16,083 bases of DNA. Origin: JAMDCX01 sp049977145. Its GTDB lineage: Bacteria; Planctomycetota; Phycisphaerae; WQYP01. The translations under genes were made by a program, and so were the position numbers. The notes under the pieces were generated by a model that did no database searches, was not told where the DNA came from, and saw only the letters and a program-made list of their open reading frames with translations. This document shows, one piece after another, positions 1-7,388 of the stretch (position 1 is its first letter; the number at the start of each line of letters is the position of its first letter). The DNA is taken from the NCBI GenBank assembly GCA_049977145.1, contig JBMFGW010000090.1, positions 1 through 16,083 of the forward strand, written 5' to 3'.

Positions 1-480
1 GTACTCACTACTCCGGAATCCTATACAACCGAAGTGGTAGGCCCAGACGATTTGGCATTAGCGAGCAAAGGTGCCACCGCTACGTCGGATAGTGAATTAC
101 CGTCTGAACCCGGCTGCACGGCCAAAGTAATTGACGGTATTATTGCCACGCCCGCAAATTTTGCCGCCAACCGCTGGCATTCCGCTAATACGCCGCATCC
201 GCATTGGGTGCAGGTGAAGCTGCCGCAGCCAGAGAAGATCGGCAAGGTGGTGATCGACTTTGCCGATCCGCTGGATCATCCCACCAGCTTCCAAGGCATT
301 GTGCGGGTAAATGACCAGGATCAGGTGGTGTTTGATGTCAGCAATTATCAGGGATGGCGAAAATACACAGCGAATATTACGCCGGTGGAAACCGACACGT
401 TCCGCCTGGTGATCCGTGATTCCGCCAGCCCGCTTCACCCCAATGCCGCCCAGATTAGTCAGATTGAACTCTATGCATAA
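1..480 (+). CDS. C-terminal fragment of a protein with a discoidin-like (F5/8 type C) domain
   Basis: The frame is open from the first base of the window, so the gene starts upstream and only about 159 C-terminal codons are seen. The GTG at 34 is internal to this frame and is probably not a start. Residues encoded from about 110 to 477 look like a galactose-binding/discoidin fold: a segment ending in NRWHS, then HWVQVKLPQP, IGKVVIDFAD, a central WRKYTANI stretch and the closing strand QISQIELYA. Such domains usually bind carbohydrate or surface ligands and sit at the end of secreted enzymes or surface proteins. The catalytic or main domain, if any, lies outside the window, so the full function cannot be named. 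The stop is TAA at 478-480. I see no clear hairpin terminator after it. Confidence 0.7.
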   Translation, partial: VLTTPESYTTEVVGPDDLALASKGATATSDSELPSEPGCTAKVIDGIIATPANFAANRWHSANTPHPHWVQVKLPQPEKIGKVVIDFADPLDHPTSFQGIVRVNDQDQVVFDVSNYQGWRKYTANITPVETDTFRLVIRDSASPLHPNAAQISQIELYA

Positions 481-523
481 ATGAATGACCTCCATTTTCT
501 GGAATCTATTTTGTCACGATGCC

Positions 524-784
524 TCACGTCCATTCGTGGCCATCAAGATCATTCCATGGCAACACCGTTGCGCTGGAGCGCTGCTGCCGCGATACTCCAC
601 CGTAAAGCGGATCATCCGCTACGAACCGACGTGTATCGGGAGATTCAAGGCTGGCGTACGCATGATCAGGAAATAAGGCGCGGCACAGCGTGGACTTACC
701 GCTTTGCCGGGGGCCGGTTAACGCCACGACGGGGAACTCCCGCGCCGCTTGCCGGAGGGTAGTACTGACATCGCGCTTAATCAT
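524..784 (-). pseudogene. Internally deleted AAA_14 / DUF4143-type ATPase remnant
   Basis: Reading from ATG 784, the first about 59 residues match the start of AAA+ ATPases of the AAA_14/DUF4143 type: MIKRD, then FPVVALTGPRQSGKST (P-loop, residues about 17-32), then a SLESPDTRRFVADDP block. In full-length relatives of roughly 380-400 residues the Walker B region and the DUF4143 domain follow. Here the frame jumps after Pro59 to PLYGG and ATVLPWNDL, which resemble the last strands of the same family (a YGG segment, then V-L/I-P-W). The gene therefore seems to have lost about 300 codons in frame near position 608 and encodes only 86 residues. Without Walker B it should not hydrolyse ATP. A promoter-like sequence remains upstream, so it may still be transcribed. 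The N-terminal assignment is strong; the C-terminal match is from memory of the family and less certain. Confidence 0.65.
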
Positions 785-791
785 AAGCCAT

Positions 792-819
792 ATTATCCCC
801 CGCATTCCGACAGATTCAA
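792..819 (-). promoter_or_regulatory. Predicted promoter of the ATPase remnant, placed for a leaderless transcript
   Basis: On the minus strand a -35-like TTGAAT (814-819) and a -10-like GATAAT (792-797) are separated by 16 nt. The -10 box ends 7 nt before ATG 784, so transcription would begin at or next to the start codon, and no Shine-Dalgarno sequence is present. The -35 box lies inside the left arm of the palindrome at 799-849, so a dimer bound there would block the promoter. This is inferred from sequence only. Confidence 0.4.
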
Positions 820-849
820 AGTCCTACTTTGAATCTGTCGGAATGCGGG
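799..849. repeat. Perfect palindrome with 24-bp arms and a 3-nt centre
   Basis: The left arm 799-822 begins CCCGCATTCCG and ends TTCAAAGT. The right arm 826-849 is its exact reverse complement, and the centre CCT is at 823-825. No mismatch is seen over 24 pairs. On the plus strand a smaller alternative hairpin, CGGG-TGTG-CCCG (846-857), shares the right end of the long stem and runs straight into TTTTT (858-862), like a short intrinsic terminator. The element sits just upstream of the ATPase remnant and overlaps its predicted promoter. It could be an operator, a terminator, or a palindromic mobile repeat such as a REP or MITE relic. The sequence alone does not decide. Confidence 0.8.
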
Positions 850-987
850 TGTGCCCGTTTTTGTCTGGATTTGTAAAACATCCTGGAAAACGGTGATTTT
901 CGCTTGGAGCTACTATTAAAAGTTGTGGACGGGAGAAAAGAGGCGGCGTAACCTAAAGGCAATACGGTTTACTTAAGGAAAAATAGG

Positions 988-1025
988 AAAAAAAATGCCC
1001 CGGAGTGGGAGTAGCTCCGAGGCAT
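988..1025 (-). terminator. Rho-independent terminator of the DegP-type protease gene
   Basis: Read on the minus strand, an 11-bp stem (arms 1015-1025 and 995-1005, one G-U pair) encloses a 9-nt loop (1006-1014) and is followed by a run of eight T (A8 at 988-995 on the plus strand). It lies 28 nt past the protease stop codon. This is a textbook intrinsic terminator and shows that the protease transcript ends here. Confidence 0.9.
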
Positions 1026-1053
1026 CTAGGGAGAAGGAGAAGTCATGAATCCA

Positions 1054-2634
1054 TTAATTGCTTTGCTGTACAAAAACAAAGCGTTCCGAGCCGTCGGCAC
1101 CGCGCAGATACATGCGCACACCTGATGTCAGACGCACTGTTTTCAATACTTCCTTAAACTGATCCGCCGATGTAATTTTATGCCCCTGCACCCGCAGGAT
1201 AATATCACCCGGATTGATTCCCGCGCTGGCCGCCAGGCCATTGGGGTTAACCTTGCTGACCACCACGCCTTCCGTTTTGCCCAAGTGATACTGCTTGGCA
1301 ATTTCCGAGCTGACACTGGCTACCGTCAGTCCCAAGTTCTTGGAGTGTACCACTCCGGGCTGCTCGCCGCCGCCGTTGGCCAAGGCCAGTTGACTGATGG
1401 TTGCCGGCTGCAAACCGACGGGGAAAGTCAGATGGATCATTTTACCCCGCCGAAAAATGCCCAGGGTAACGTCTTTGCCGGGGCGTGTTTCAGCAATTTG
1501 ATCGCGCAGTTGATTCATTGTGCGAACCTTGGTGCCGTTGATGGCGGTAATAATATCGCCGGCTTTCAAACCGCCCTTAGCGCCCGGAGAATCCGGCCAT
1601 ACCTGCTCCACGAGTACGCCGTGGAGATGGGTATAACCGAAGCTGCGTGCGGTTTTTTCCACCGCGCGGTGTCGCACATCGGCAATGGTTACGCCGAGGT
1701 AGCCGCGCACCACCTTGCCATATTTCAGCAAGGCATGGACGACGTATGTCACTTCATTCGATGGAATTGAAAAACCAATGCCATTAAAAGATCCGGTATT
1801 TGTGGCGATGGCCGAATTAATGCCCACCACCTTTCCCTCCAGGTTCAGCAGCGGACCGCCGGAATTACCGGGGTTGATCGCCGCATCCGTCTGGAGATAA
1901 TCGGAATAGGTCAAACCGGCGAGTTTGGGATCATTGGCGGCTATAACATTGACATCGGTCCGGCCTTCGGCGGAGATAATGCCTTGCGTCGTGGTTTGCG
2001 TAAAGCCAAACGGCGAGCCGATGGCGATGACCCATTGCCCCACCCGCACATGACGGGAATTGGCGAATTTAAGGAACGGCAAATGCGTGGCCGCGATCTT
2101 CACCACCGCCAGATCGGACTTGGGATCGGTGCCGATCACTTTTCCTTTGAACCGGCGATGATCCGCCAGTGTAACGGTAATTTTAGTGGCGTCGCTGACG
2201 ACATGGTTATTGGTAACAATATAACCGTCGGATGAAATAATTACTCCGCTTCCCGTACCGTAAACAATCTCCGGACCGGGGTTGGACGGAATCAGCGGAA
2301 ACGCGCCGGGCGGCAGCATTTTGCGAAAGCCCGGGGGCAACTGCATCGGACCGCCGGGGTTAATACCCTGCTGCCGGGGAATTTTCTTGACTACCTGGAT
2401 ATTGACTACCGCATTGTGATCAGCCTTGTAGACCGCCTCAAAGGCCTCGGAGAGTTGATTGGCGAAGGCCGTAACTTTCGGGTTAATCGCCGGGGTACTG
2501 GAATTACTGTCGGCATGAACAGTATTGGAAGCGCCAAAAATACCCAAGGCCGCCACCAATCCGAAAGAAGATGCCAACGCCAGTGCGGCGGCAAGAGTAA
2601 GCAAACGCGAAGATTTTTGAGAACCGCTTTTCAT
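1054..2634 (-). CDS. degP: DegP/HtrA-family periplasmic serine protease with two PDZ domains
   Basis: This is a trypsin-like protease/chaperone for misfolded envelope proteins. Residue numbers count from an ATG 15 nt upstream (2649); subtract 5 for the start chosen here. The catalytic triad is His149 (TNNHVV), Asp179 (SDLAVVKI) and Ser263 (GNSGGPLL). A signal sequence spans about 6-46 (positive residues, long hydrophobic core, VHA-D cleavage-like site), so the enzyme should be exported. PDZ1 covers about 310-412 (RGYLGV, then GLKAGDIITAING). PDZ2 covers about 433-529 (GLAASAGINPGDIILRV). A Pro/Gly-rich insertion (about 91-128) precedes the protease core, like the flexible LA loop of DegP. I chose ATG 2634 because GGAG at 2644-2647 lies 9 nt upstream, giving 526 aa. 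The gene is monocistronic, with its own terminator. DegP, DegQ and MucD cannot be told apart here. Confidence 0.95.
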   Translation of the reverse strand: MKSGSQKSSRLLTLAAALALASSFGLVAALGIFGASNTVHADSNSSTPAINPKVTAFANQLSEAFEAVYKADHNAVVNIQVVKKIPRQQGINPGGPMQLPPGFRKMLPPGAFPLIPSNPGPEIVYGTGSGVIISSDGYIVTNNHVVSDATKITVTLADHRRFKGKVIGTDPKSDLAVVKIAATHLPFLKFANSRHVRVGQWVIAIGSPFGFTQTTTQGIISAEGRTDVNVIAANDPKLAGLTYSDYLQTDAAINPGNSGGPLLNLEGKVVGINSAIATNTGSFNGIGFSIPSNEVTYVVHALLKYGKVVRGYLGVTIADVRHRAVEKTARSFGYTHLHGVLVEQVWPDSPGAKGGLKAGDIITAINGTKVRTMNQLRDQIAETRPGKDVTLGIFRRGKMIHLTFPVGLQPATISQLALANGGGEQPGVVHSKNLGLTVASVSSEIAKQYHLGKTEGVVVSKVNPNGLAASAGINPGDIILRVQGHKITSADQFKEVLKTVRLTSGVRMYLRGADGSERFVFVQQSN

Positions 2635-2643
2635 AGGTGTAAT

Positions 2644-2647
2644 CTCC
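2644..2647 (-). promoter_or_regulatory. Shine-Dalgarno GGAG that sets the DegP start
   Basis: GGAG on the minus strand lies 9 nt before ATG 2634 and overlaps codons of the alternative ATG at 2649, which has no such site. This favours the downstream start. Confidence 0.6.
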
Positions 2648-2952
2648 ATAAACTTCCAAACAATTCAAACACGAACACTTTTTCACCAGGCGGGCACTTT
2701 CAAACCAGCGCCCGGCGATTGCCCGTTCATCCTATACGTTGCCGCCGGGGTTGCAATCCCTACAAGAAATGGGAAAGTATTGCCCTACCGTAGTTTCAAA
2801 TCTCGCGCAAACGACTCTCAAGTTATCTTGGTCTTAAATCGGCGGGCTGGGTAATCCTCGTTTTCGGTTTGATTGTCTACGGACCAGCGTTAATTTGTGC
2901 GATCTTCAGTGTGATATGGCGAATCCACCGCCTGCCGATTATAATAAGAGCT
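2648..2952. other. Divergent intergenic region between the protease and mutarotase genes
   Basis: About 305 bp separate the two start regions. The only strong element I see is TATAAT at 2940-2945 on the plus strand, just before the mutarotase. For the protease I could not find a convincing -35/-10 pair at normal spacing; a TTGCAA and a TATAGG box are present on the minus strand but only 14 nt apart. An upstream TTG at 2869 is in frame with the mutarotase but has no ribosome site, and its translation does not look like the enzyme family. I see no RNA gene or repeat here. Confidence 0.5.
2940..2945 (+). promoter_or_regulatory. -10 box for a predicted leaderless mutarotase transcript
   Basis: A perfect TATAAT ends 7 nt before ATG 2953. 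A -35 box at 17 nt spacing (2917-2922, TGGCGA) matches the consensus only weakly. No Shine-Dalgarno site precedes the ATG. The geometry fits a transcript that begins at or very near the start codon. Confidence 0.45.
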
Positions 2953-3993
2953 ATGAATATCACCCATGAAATTTTCGGTCATACCCAAGAAGCGCAGCCG
3001 GTGGATATCTTCACCCTTACCAGTCCGGTCGGGCTGACGCTGAAAGTCTGCGCGTACGGAGCCACGATCACGGAATTGCACACGCCGGACCGTAAGGGCG
3101 ACACCACCGATGTGACACTGGGTTTTGCGCAGCTTGGACCTTATCTTGGAGGGCATCCATCACTGGGTTGCGTGGTGGGCCGCGTGGCCAATCGTATCGC
3201 CAATGCCCGCTTCCGCCTTAATAAAAAGGATTACCAGCTATTTGCCAATACCGGACCGCACAGCCTTCATGGTGGCAAGGTGGGCCTGGCCCGCCGCGTC
3301 TGGAAATCCCAGATCATCAAGGTCAATGGCGTTCCCGCAGTGGAATTCAGCTATCACAGCCCGGATATGGAGGAAGGCTATCCCGGAAATGTTGAATTCA
3401 AAGCCATCTATTTGCTACCCGATGAGCATACCATCCGCCTGATTATGGAAGCCCGAACGGATTATCCCACCCCCATCAATCTTACCAATCATGCGTATTT
3501 CAACTTTCATGGCGCCGGCCAGGGTGATATTCTGGACCATGAACTGACCATTCACGCCGATCATTACACGCCGGTGGATGCCACGCTGATTCCCACGGGA
3601 GAAATTCGTAGTGTCCACGGCACGCCGCTGGACTTCAACCAGCCCACCGCCATCGGAGCGCGTATTGCGCAAGTCCCCGGAGGCTATGATCACAACTATG
3701 TGCTGCGCGCCGGCGATGATCCATTACATCCCGCGGCCCGCCTGACCGAAGTAAAAAGTGGCCGCGTGATGGAATTGTGGACTACCCAGCCGGGCGTACA
3801 ACTGTATACCGGAAATTTTCTGGATGGCAGTGTGACCGGTATCGGGGGAACCTATACCAAACACGGAGGTGTGTGCCTGGAAACACAGCACTTCCCAGAT
3901 TCCGTACATCATGGATATTTTCCGTCCATTATTCTGCATCCGGGTCAACATTATCATCATGTTGCGGAGTATCGGTTCCCCAAACCGGTGTAA
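2953..3993 (+). CDS. galM: Aldose 1-epimerase (galactose mutarotase)
   Basis: The enzyme interconverts alpha and beta anomers of aldoses such as galactose and glucose. The protein has 346 aa, the usual family length, and all landmarks of the GalM family are present: GRVANRI (about 76-82) with the conserved Asn79 and Arg80, GPHSLHGG with His106, NLTNHAYFN with catalytic His180, GGYDHNYV with Asp246, and CLETQHFPDS with the catalytic base Glu310. No signal peptide is seen, so it should be cytoplasmic. I chose ATG 2953 because homology-like sequence starts there and a TATAAT box lies 7 nt upstream. Upstream in-frame codons from 2869 encode a hydrophobic stretch not expected in the family. A glycosyltransferase gene follows 41 nt downstream on the same strand and is probably co-transcribed, though no functional link follows from the sequences. 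Confidence 0.95.
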   Translation: MNITHEIFGHTQEAQPVDIFTLTSPVGLTLKVCAYGATITELHTPDRKGDTTDVTLGFAQLGPYLGGHPSLGCVVGRVANRIANARFRLNKKDYQLFANTGPHSLHGGKVGLARRVWKSQIIKVNGVPAVEFSYHSPDMEEGYPGNVEFKAIYLLPDEHTIRLIMEARTDYPTPINLTNHAYFNFHGAGQGDILDHELTIHADHYTPVDATLIPTGEIRSVHGTPLDFNQPTAIGARIAQVPGGYDHNYVLRAGDDPLHPAARLTEVKSGRVMELWTTQPGVQLYTGNFLDGSVTGIGGTYTKHGGVCLETQHFPDSVHHGYFPSIILHPGQHYHHVAEYRFPKPV

Positions 3994-4034
3994 ACAACAC
4001 CTTGGCCCCAATAATCCGGTATGATGGCTCGGCG

Positions 4035-5270
4035 ATGATCCAATTGTTTTTTGCACATTGGTATACTGTTTTCTTTACGCTGCTCTGGGGCCTGGCGCTT
4101 TTAATTGCCGCCTGGGGTGTGCGGGTGGCACAGTTTTTCAATCTGCGGATGCCGCGGGTCATTAAACAGCCGCTGGCGGATAGATTTCCCATGGTGGCGG
4201 TGATCGCACCGATCAAAGGTGTGGACGCCAACACCCGACAGAACATCACGGCTCTGTTGCAACAGGATTATCCATATTATCGTGTTATTTTTGCGGTGGA
4301 ATCAACAGACGACCCGGTATGCGCGTTGATTCATGCCGCACAGGCGGCCAACACGACGAAGGCGATTGAGCTGGTGGTCGCCGGCAGGGCGACTTCACGT
4401 GGTCAGAAAGTTCATAATCAGCTTGCGGCGGTGGACCGCACCACACCGGCTGACACGTTTCTGGCCTTCATGGATGCCGACGCCCAGCCCGCGCCGAACT
4501 GGCTGCATGCCTTGGTTTCCATGTTAAATTCCCATCATATTGGGGCCACCACCGGCTATCGCTGCTATGTGCCAAGTAATGCCGGCGCCGCCAATGGAAT
4601 TATCTGTGTACTCAATGCCATGGTCGGAACCTTATTTGGACCCTATCGGCGAACGGTGGCCTGGGGTGGTTCCATGGCCATTCGGCGTGCGGATTTTTTC
4701 TTATTTGGCGTACATGACGCATGGCAGGGGGCCTTAAGTGATGATTATGTTTTAACCTGGTGCGTGAAAAAGAAGGCCCACAAAAAGATTCATTTTGTGC
4801 CGCAGTGTATCGTGGCCTCACAGGCCGCTTTCGACTGGCCGAAGGCTTGGGAGTTTGCGGTGCGGCAATACCGTATTACCCGTGTGTGCGCGGGCCGGTT
4901 ATGGCTGACGGGGCTGGCGGGGGCTATGCTGTATATTTCCGCCTTGCTGTCCACTGCGGTGGCGGCGATTTTACTGGCGCTTTCGGGATCAGCTTGGTGG
5001 ATGGCTCCAATGGCGGTGTTTGCGGGACTGTACAGCTTATCGATATTGCGGGGGTGGTTTGTGCTTAAGGCGGTATGCCGTTTATTGCCAGATCATGGTG
5101 CCGCACTTACCCAGGCCCGCTTGTGGTTTACCTGGGGTATGCCGGTGGTACATGGTGTCAATGCGGCATTTTTACTGGGCGCGGCGACGGGGAGAATTAT
5201 TACCTGGCGTGCAAGGCGTTATCTCATGCGTTCGCGGACCAAAACGATAGTGCTTCCTGATCGCTGCTGA
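4035..5270 (+). CDS. Membrane glycosyltransferase, GT2/GT21 (ceramide glucosyltransferase/HpnI-like)
   Basis: This 411-aa protein has one N-terminal membrane segment (about 8-35), a GT-A catalytic domain (about 50-290) and further membrane segments near 291-345 and 365-390. That is the layout of ceramide glucosyltransferase-like enzymes that transfer a sugar from a nucleotide donor to a lipid. Motifs seen are VIAPIKG at the domain start, DAD (147-149) for metal and nucleotide binding, WGGSMAIRR (210-218), SDDY (235-238) with the candidate catalytic Asp, and RQYRITR (277-283) in place of the usual (Q/R)XXRW. HpnI of hopanoid synthesis belongs to this group, but no hopanoid genes are nearby, so the acceptor is unknown. 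The start is ATG 4035; a longer in-frame extension back to 3777 overlaps the mutarotase and does not look like protein. The ribosome site is weak. A TATGAT box lies 9 nt upstream of the start. Confidence 0.85.
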   Translation: MIQLFFAHWYTVFFTLLWGLALLIAAWGVRVAQFFNLRMPRVIKQPLADRFPMVAVIAPIKGVDANTRQNITALLQQDYPYYRVIFAVESTDDPVCALIHAAQAANTTKAIELVVAGRATSRGQKVHNQLAAVDRTTPADTFLAFMDADAQPAPNWLHALVSMLNSHHIGATTGYRCYVPSNAGAANGIICVLNAMVGTLFGPYRRTVAWGGSMAIRRADFFLFGVHDAWQGALSDDYVLTWCVKKKAHKKIHFVPQCIVASQAAFDWPKAWEFAVRQYRITRVCAGRLWLTGLAGAMLYISALLSTAVAAILLALSGSAWWMAPMAVFAGLYSLSILRGWFVLKAVCRLLPDHGAALTQARLWFTWGMPVVHGVNAAFLLGAATGRIITWRARRYLMRSRTKTIVLPDRC

Positions 5271-5490
5271 ATCGGGTGGAGACCCATTTACCGTACTAAT
5301 CCACACGGTACCGCATTATCATCCTGATGCTGATCAAAACCGCCATAACTCCTCGGCACCGTAATGCGTGGCGCCGGTTGGTCTTCGGTTGTGCATGAAC
5401 TGCCGCGTGGTGCCGCCGATACTCTGGAATGCCCCCCGCTGTGGTCATCGCGCCGCTGGGAACAGTTATTATATTTATAATGGCCTGCGG
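5271..5490. other. Intergenic region between convergent genes, no clear element
   Basis: These 220 bp lie between the stop codons of the glycosyltransferase and the lipoprotein. There is a 6-bp AT-only palindrome (5468-5481) and a weak inverted repeat (5289-5294 with 5305-5310). Neither looks like an intrinsic terminator. Short open frames here show no recognisable protein. Confidence 0.4.
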
Positions 5491-7200
5491 TTACTGTCCG
5501 GGCAGGGGCAGGTTTAATGACGAATTCACTTTGTGCGCCTCTTGGGCACTGGCCGCCGCCGCCTTAAGGGCCGCAGCGCGTAACGCCGCATTATCAGATA
5601 TTCCCGCTACCGACAGATCCACATTGTACATCATGGCGGGGACAATCCATTGCCAGGGCGAGGACCCCACCGGATAAGCGTTCTGAGCCTGTTTGAGAGC
5701 GCCGGCAGCATTTACATTAAATTCCAGCATCGCCTGCTTGCGAAAATTCGCCGCTCCACCAACTGGCGGCGGCAGCAGTGGCGAGGCTTCGTTCACAATG
5801 GTAAATATCCGCGCACCCGCTGTCGCCGCACTTTTTTGCAGTTGCGCCGCATACAACTGCATCGCGGCGATTTGACCGGCTTTCAGCGCGACGGCGGCGC
5901 GATAAACTTCCAACGCACATTCCGGAGCGCGATTTTGATTGGCCACCACTAGAGGGTCTTCTGGCTTGAATCCGGTCGCGATAAGATGTTGCGCATACGC
6001 CGTCGACCGACGCTGTTGATTCAAGGCGGACATTAAATCAACGGAAGCCTGTGCGGTATATTTCTGGGCCAGTGCCGCCTGCTGACTTATGATTTTAATA
6101 AGGGTGTTAATGCGTACCGCCCGTGCGGCGACGGAGGTTGGAGAACTGTCGCCCGCCCCGTCAATAAGAACAGTGACCCCGGCCTTGAGCGCGGCAATCT
6201 GGGCTTGATCGCTAGTGGCCATTTCCGCCGCCGCCTTTTGTGACTGGCGCAGCGCCTCGACTTGATTGGCCCATTGTACACGCAGTTGCCTGGCGGACTG
6301 GAGCGCCATGTCGGCTAATTGATAATGTATTTGCAGAACTTTTACCAGCGCATTGGCGGCAGCGGCGCGATCCAGTAACCCGGCGCCGCGTTTGAAATCC
6401 ACCAGCCTGGCCGGCGTAATGTTGGCCGCTCCCTTGGCTTGCAGGGCCATCCCACGAATTGTCAAAACCCTGGCAATTTTTTGATAATGCGTCAAAGTTC
6501 GCATCATCGTATCGGCTCGTTTTTGCGCCGCAATCACCGCACCGGCAGCGGCGCGCTGCATCCGCATGGCGTGTGCGACATTCGAATCATAAAGGTGGAG
6601 ATAAAGATCATGCTGCTTCTGTAAAAATGCGATTTTCTCCGCGAAATGACCGACCTGGGTTGCGGTCGTATCCACGGCCAGAACCTGATTCCGCAACTCT
6701 ATCAGAGCTTGCGATAATTCATTGGCATGCACTTGTGCAGCGGCGTCATTGACCAATCCGCGCTGCATGGTCAACAAGCCTTTAAATTGAAAATTCAGAT
6801 CAGGATTACTTAAAGCCGTAGCGAGTGTGGCGCCGGCATGACGTAAATCGCGCCCTACGGAAGGCTTCTGAATGTAATATTCCGGATGGAGTTTCGCGGC
6901 ATTTTTGGCGGCAATTAATTGCGCCGAACTTAAGGGAACAGGAATGGCAACCGGAAAATTAGCCTTGCGATGATAGCGCCCGGCATTCATCAATAACATG
7001 GAGGCCCGGGCTGATGCTCTCTGCGCCCGCACCTGCGCCTGATGGGAAGGTGAAGTTCCGCATCCGCCTAATGTCGCGGTTACCACAACCGTGGCGGCCA
7101 GAGCGAGAATTCCGGAGCCGCCACAGCACCGCGTCGAACCGCCTTGCGTATTCGTTTGCGTGTTGGAAATGATACGAACTTTCCAATGTGTTCTAGCCAT
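5491..7200 (-). CDS. Alanine-rich helical lipoprotein of unknown function
   Basis: The predicted 569-aa protein carries a lipoprotein signal: a long basic n-region (RTHWKVR...), a hydrophobic core at about 29-44 and a lipobox LGGC with the lipidated Cys at 47. It should therefore be anchored to a membrane facing the periplasm or outside. The mature part is rich in Ala, Gln and Leu and appears almost wholly helical, with likely coiled-coil stretches at about 150-345. It ends with an aromatic PWQWIVPAMMYN segment (about 515-526) and an alanine-rich helix. I recognise no domain. Start choice: ATG 7200 has GGAG (7209-7212) 8 nt upstream, whereas the in-frame ATG 7218 lacks one. It is divergent from the prolyl isomerase gene and has a good promoter candidate at 7255-7283. 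A role in envelope organisation is possible, but this is only inference from location and shape. Confidence 0.85.
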   Translation of the reverse strand: MARTHWKVRIISNTQTNTQGGSTRCCGGSGILALAATVVVTATLGGCGTSPSHQAQVRAQRASARASMLLMNAGRYHRKANFPVAIPVPLSSAQLIAAKNAAKLHPEYYIQKPSVGRDLRHAGATLATALSNPDLNFQFKGLLTMQRGLVNDAAAQVHANELSQALIELRNQVLAVDTTATQVGHFAEKIAFLQKQHDLYLHLYDSNVAHAMRMQRAAAGAVIAAQKRADTMMRTLTHYQKIARVLTIRGMALQAKGAANITPARLVDFKRGAGLLDRAAAANALVKVLQIHYQLADMALQSARQLRVQWANQVEALRQSQKAAAEMATSDQAQIAALKAGVTVLIDGAGDSSPTSVAARAVRINTLIKIISQQAALAQKYTAQASVDLMSALNQQRRSTAYAQHLIATGFKPEDPLVVANQNRAPECALEVYRAAVALKAGQIAAMQLYAAQLQKSAATAGARIFTIVNEASPLLPPPVGGAANFRKQAMLEFNVNAAGALKQAQNAYPVGSSPWQWIVPAMMYNVDLSVAGISDNAALRAAALKAAAASAQEAHKVNSSLNLPLPGQ

Positions 7201-7208
7201 CACGACAA

Positions 7209-7212
7209 CTCC
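7209..7212 (-). promoter_or_regulatory. Shine-Dalgarno GGAG that sets the lipoprotein start
   Basis: GGAG on the minus strand lies 8 nt before ATG 7200, inside the codons that would follow the alternative ATG at 7218. It supports the shorter start. Confidence 0.6.
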
Positions 7213-7254
7213 TGCCATACGCCTGACCGCAACCCTGCCCCAAAACCAGTCATT

Positions 7255-7283
7255 TATGTACCACTATTGCGCCTTGGCGTCAA
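7255..7283 (-). promoter_or_regulatory. Predicted promoter of the lipoprotein gene
   Basis: On the minus strand TTGACG (7278-7283, five of six consensus bases) is followed after exactly 17 nt by TACATA (7255-7260), preceded by TGG as in an extended -10. The -10 match is weak but the -35 and spacing are good. The 5' leader would be about 50 nt and contains the GGAG ribosome site. Confidence 0.45.
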
Positions 7284-7299
7284 CTCGCCGGTCGCCAAC

Positions 7300-7336
7300 T
7301 TTTCAAAATGGCGGCAAATCGAGTATAAATATACTC
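7300..7336 (+). promoter_or_regulatory. Predicted prolyl isomerase promoter with a palindrome at the -10
   Basis: TTTTCA (7300-7305) and TATAAA (7324-7329) are 18 nt apart and could be -35 and -10 boxes. The -10 is embedded in a perfect inverted repeat, GAGTATA-AA-TATACTC (7321-7336), which could be a regulator site or simply a symmetrical AT-rich promoter. It faces away from the lipoprotein promoter at 7255-7283, leaving a compact divergent control region. Confidence 0.35.
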
Positions 7337-7388
7337 CAGCCATGACGCGCATGGCCGGGCCGAGTTACTTATATGAAGGAATCACACC

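Noticed and set aside
97..495. Open frame of 132 codons on the minus strand opposite the discoidin fragment
   Set aside because: The plus-strand frame gives a convincing domain; the minus frame is low-quality antisense text.
481..762. Plus-strand open frame starting right after the discoidin stop
   Set aside because: It lies opposite the ATPase remnant, whose minus-strand frame has a clear P-loop; the plus frame has no recognisable features.
3777..4034. N-terminal extension of the glycosyltransferase
   Set aside because: It overlaps the end of the mutarotase in another frame and reads as non-protein sequence; the membrane segment starts right after ATG 4035.
5289..5310. Inverted repeat TACCGT...ACGGTA as terminator of the glycosyltransferase
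   Set aside because: Only 6 bp, 10-nt loop and no T run.
5468..5481. AT-only palindrome ATTATA-TT-TATAAT near the lipoprotein stop
   Set aside because: No GC in the stem and no T tract; likely chance AT-rich sequence.
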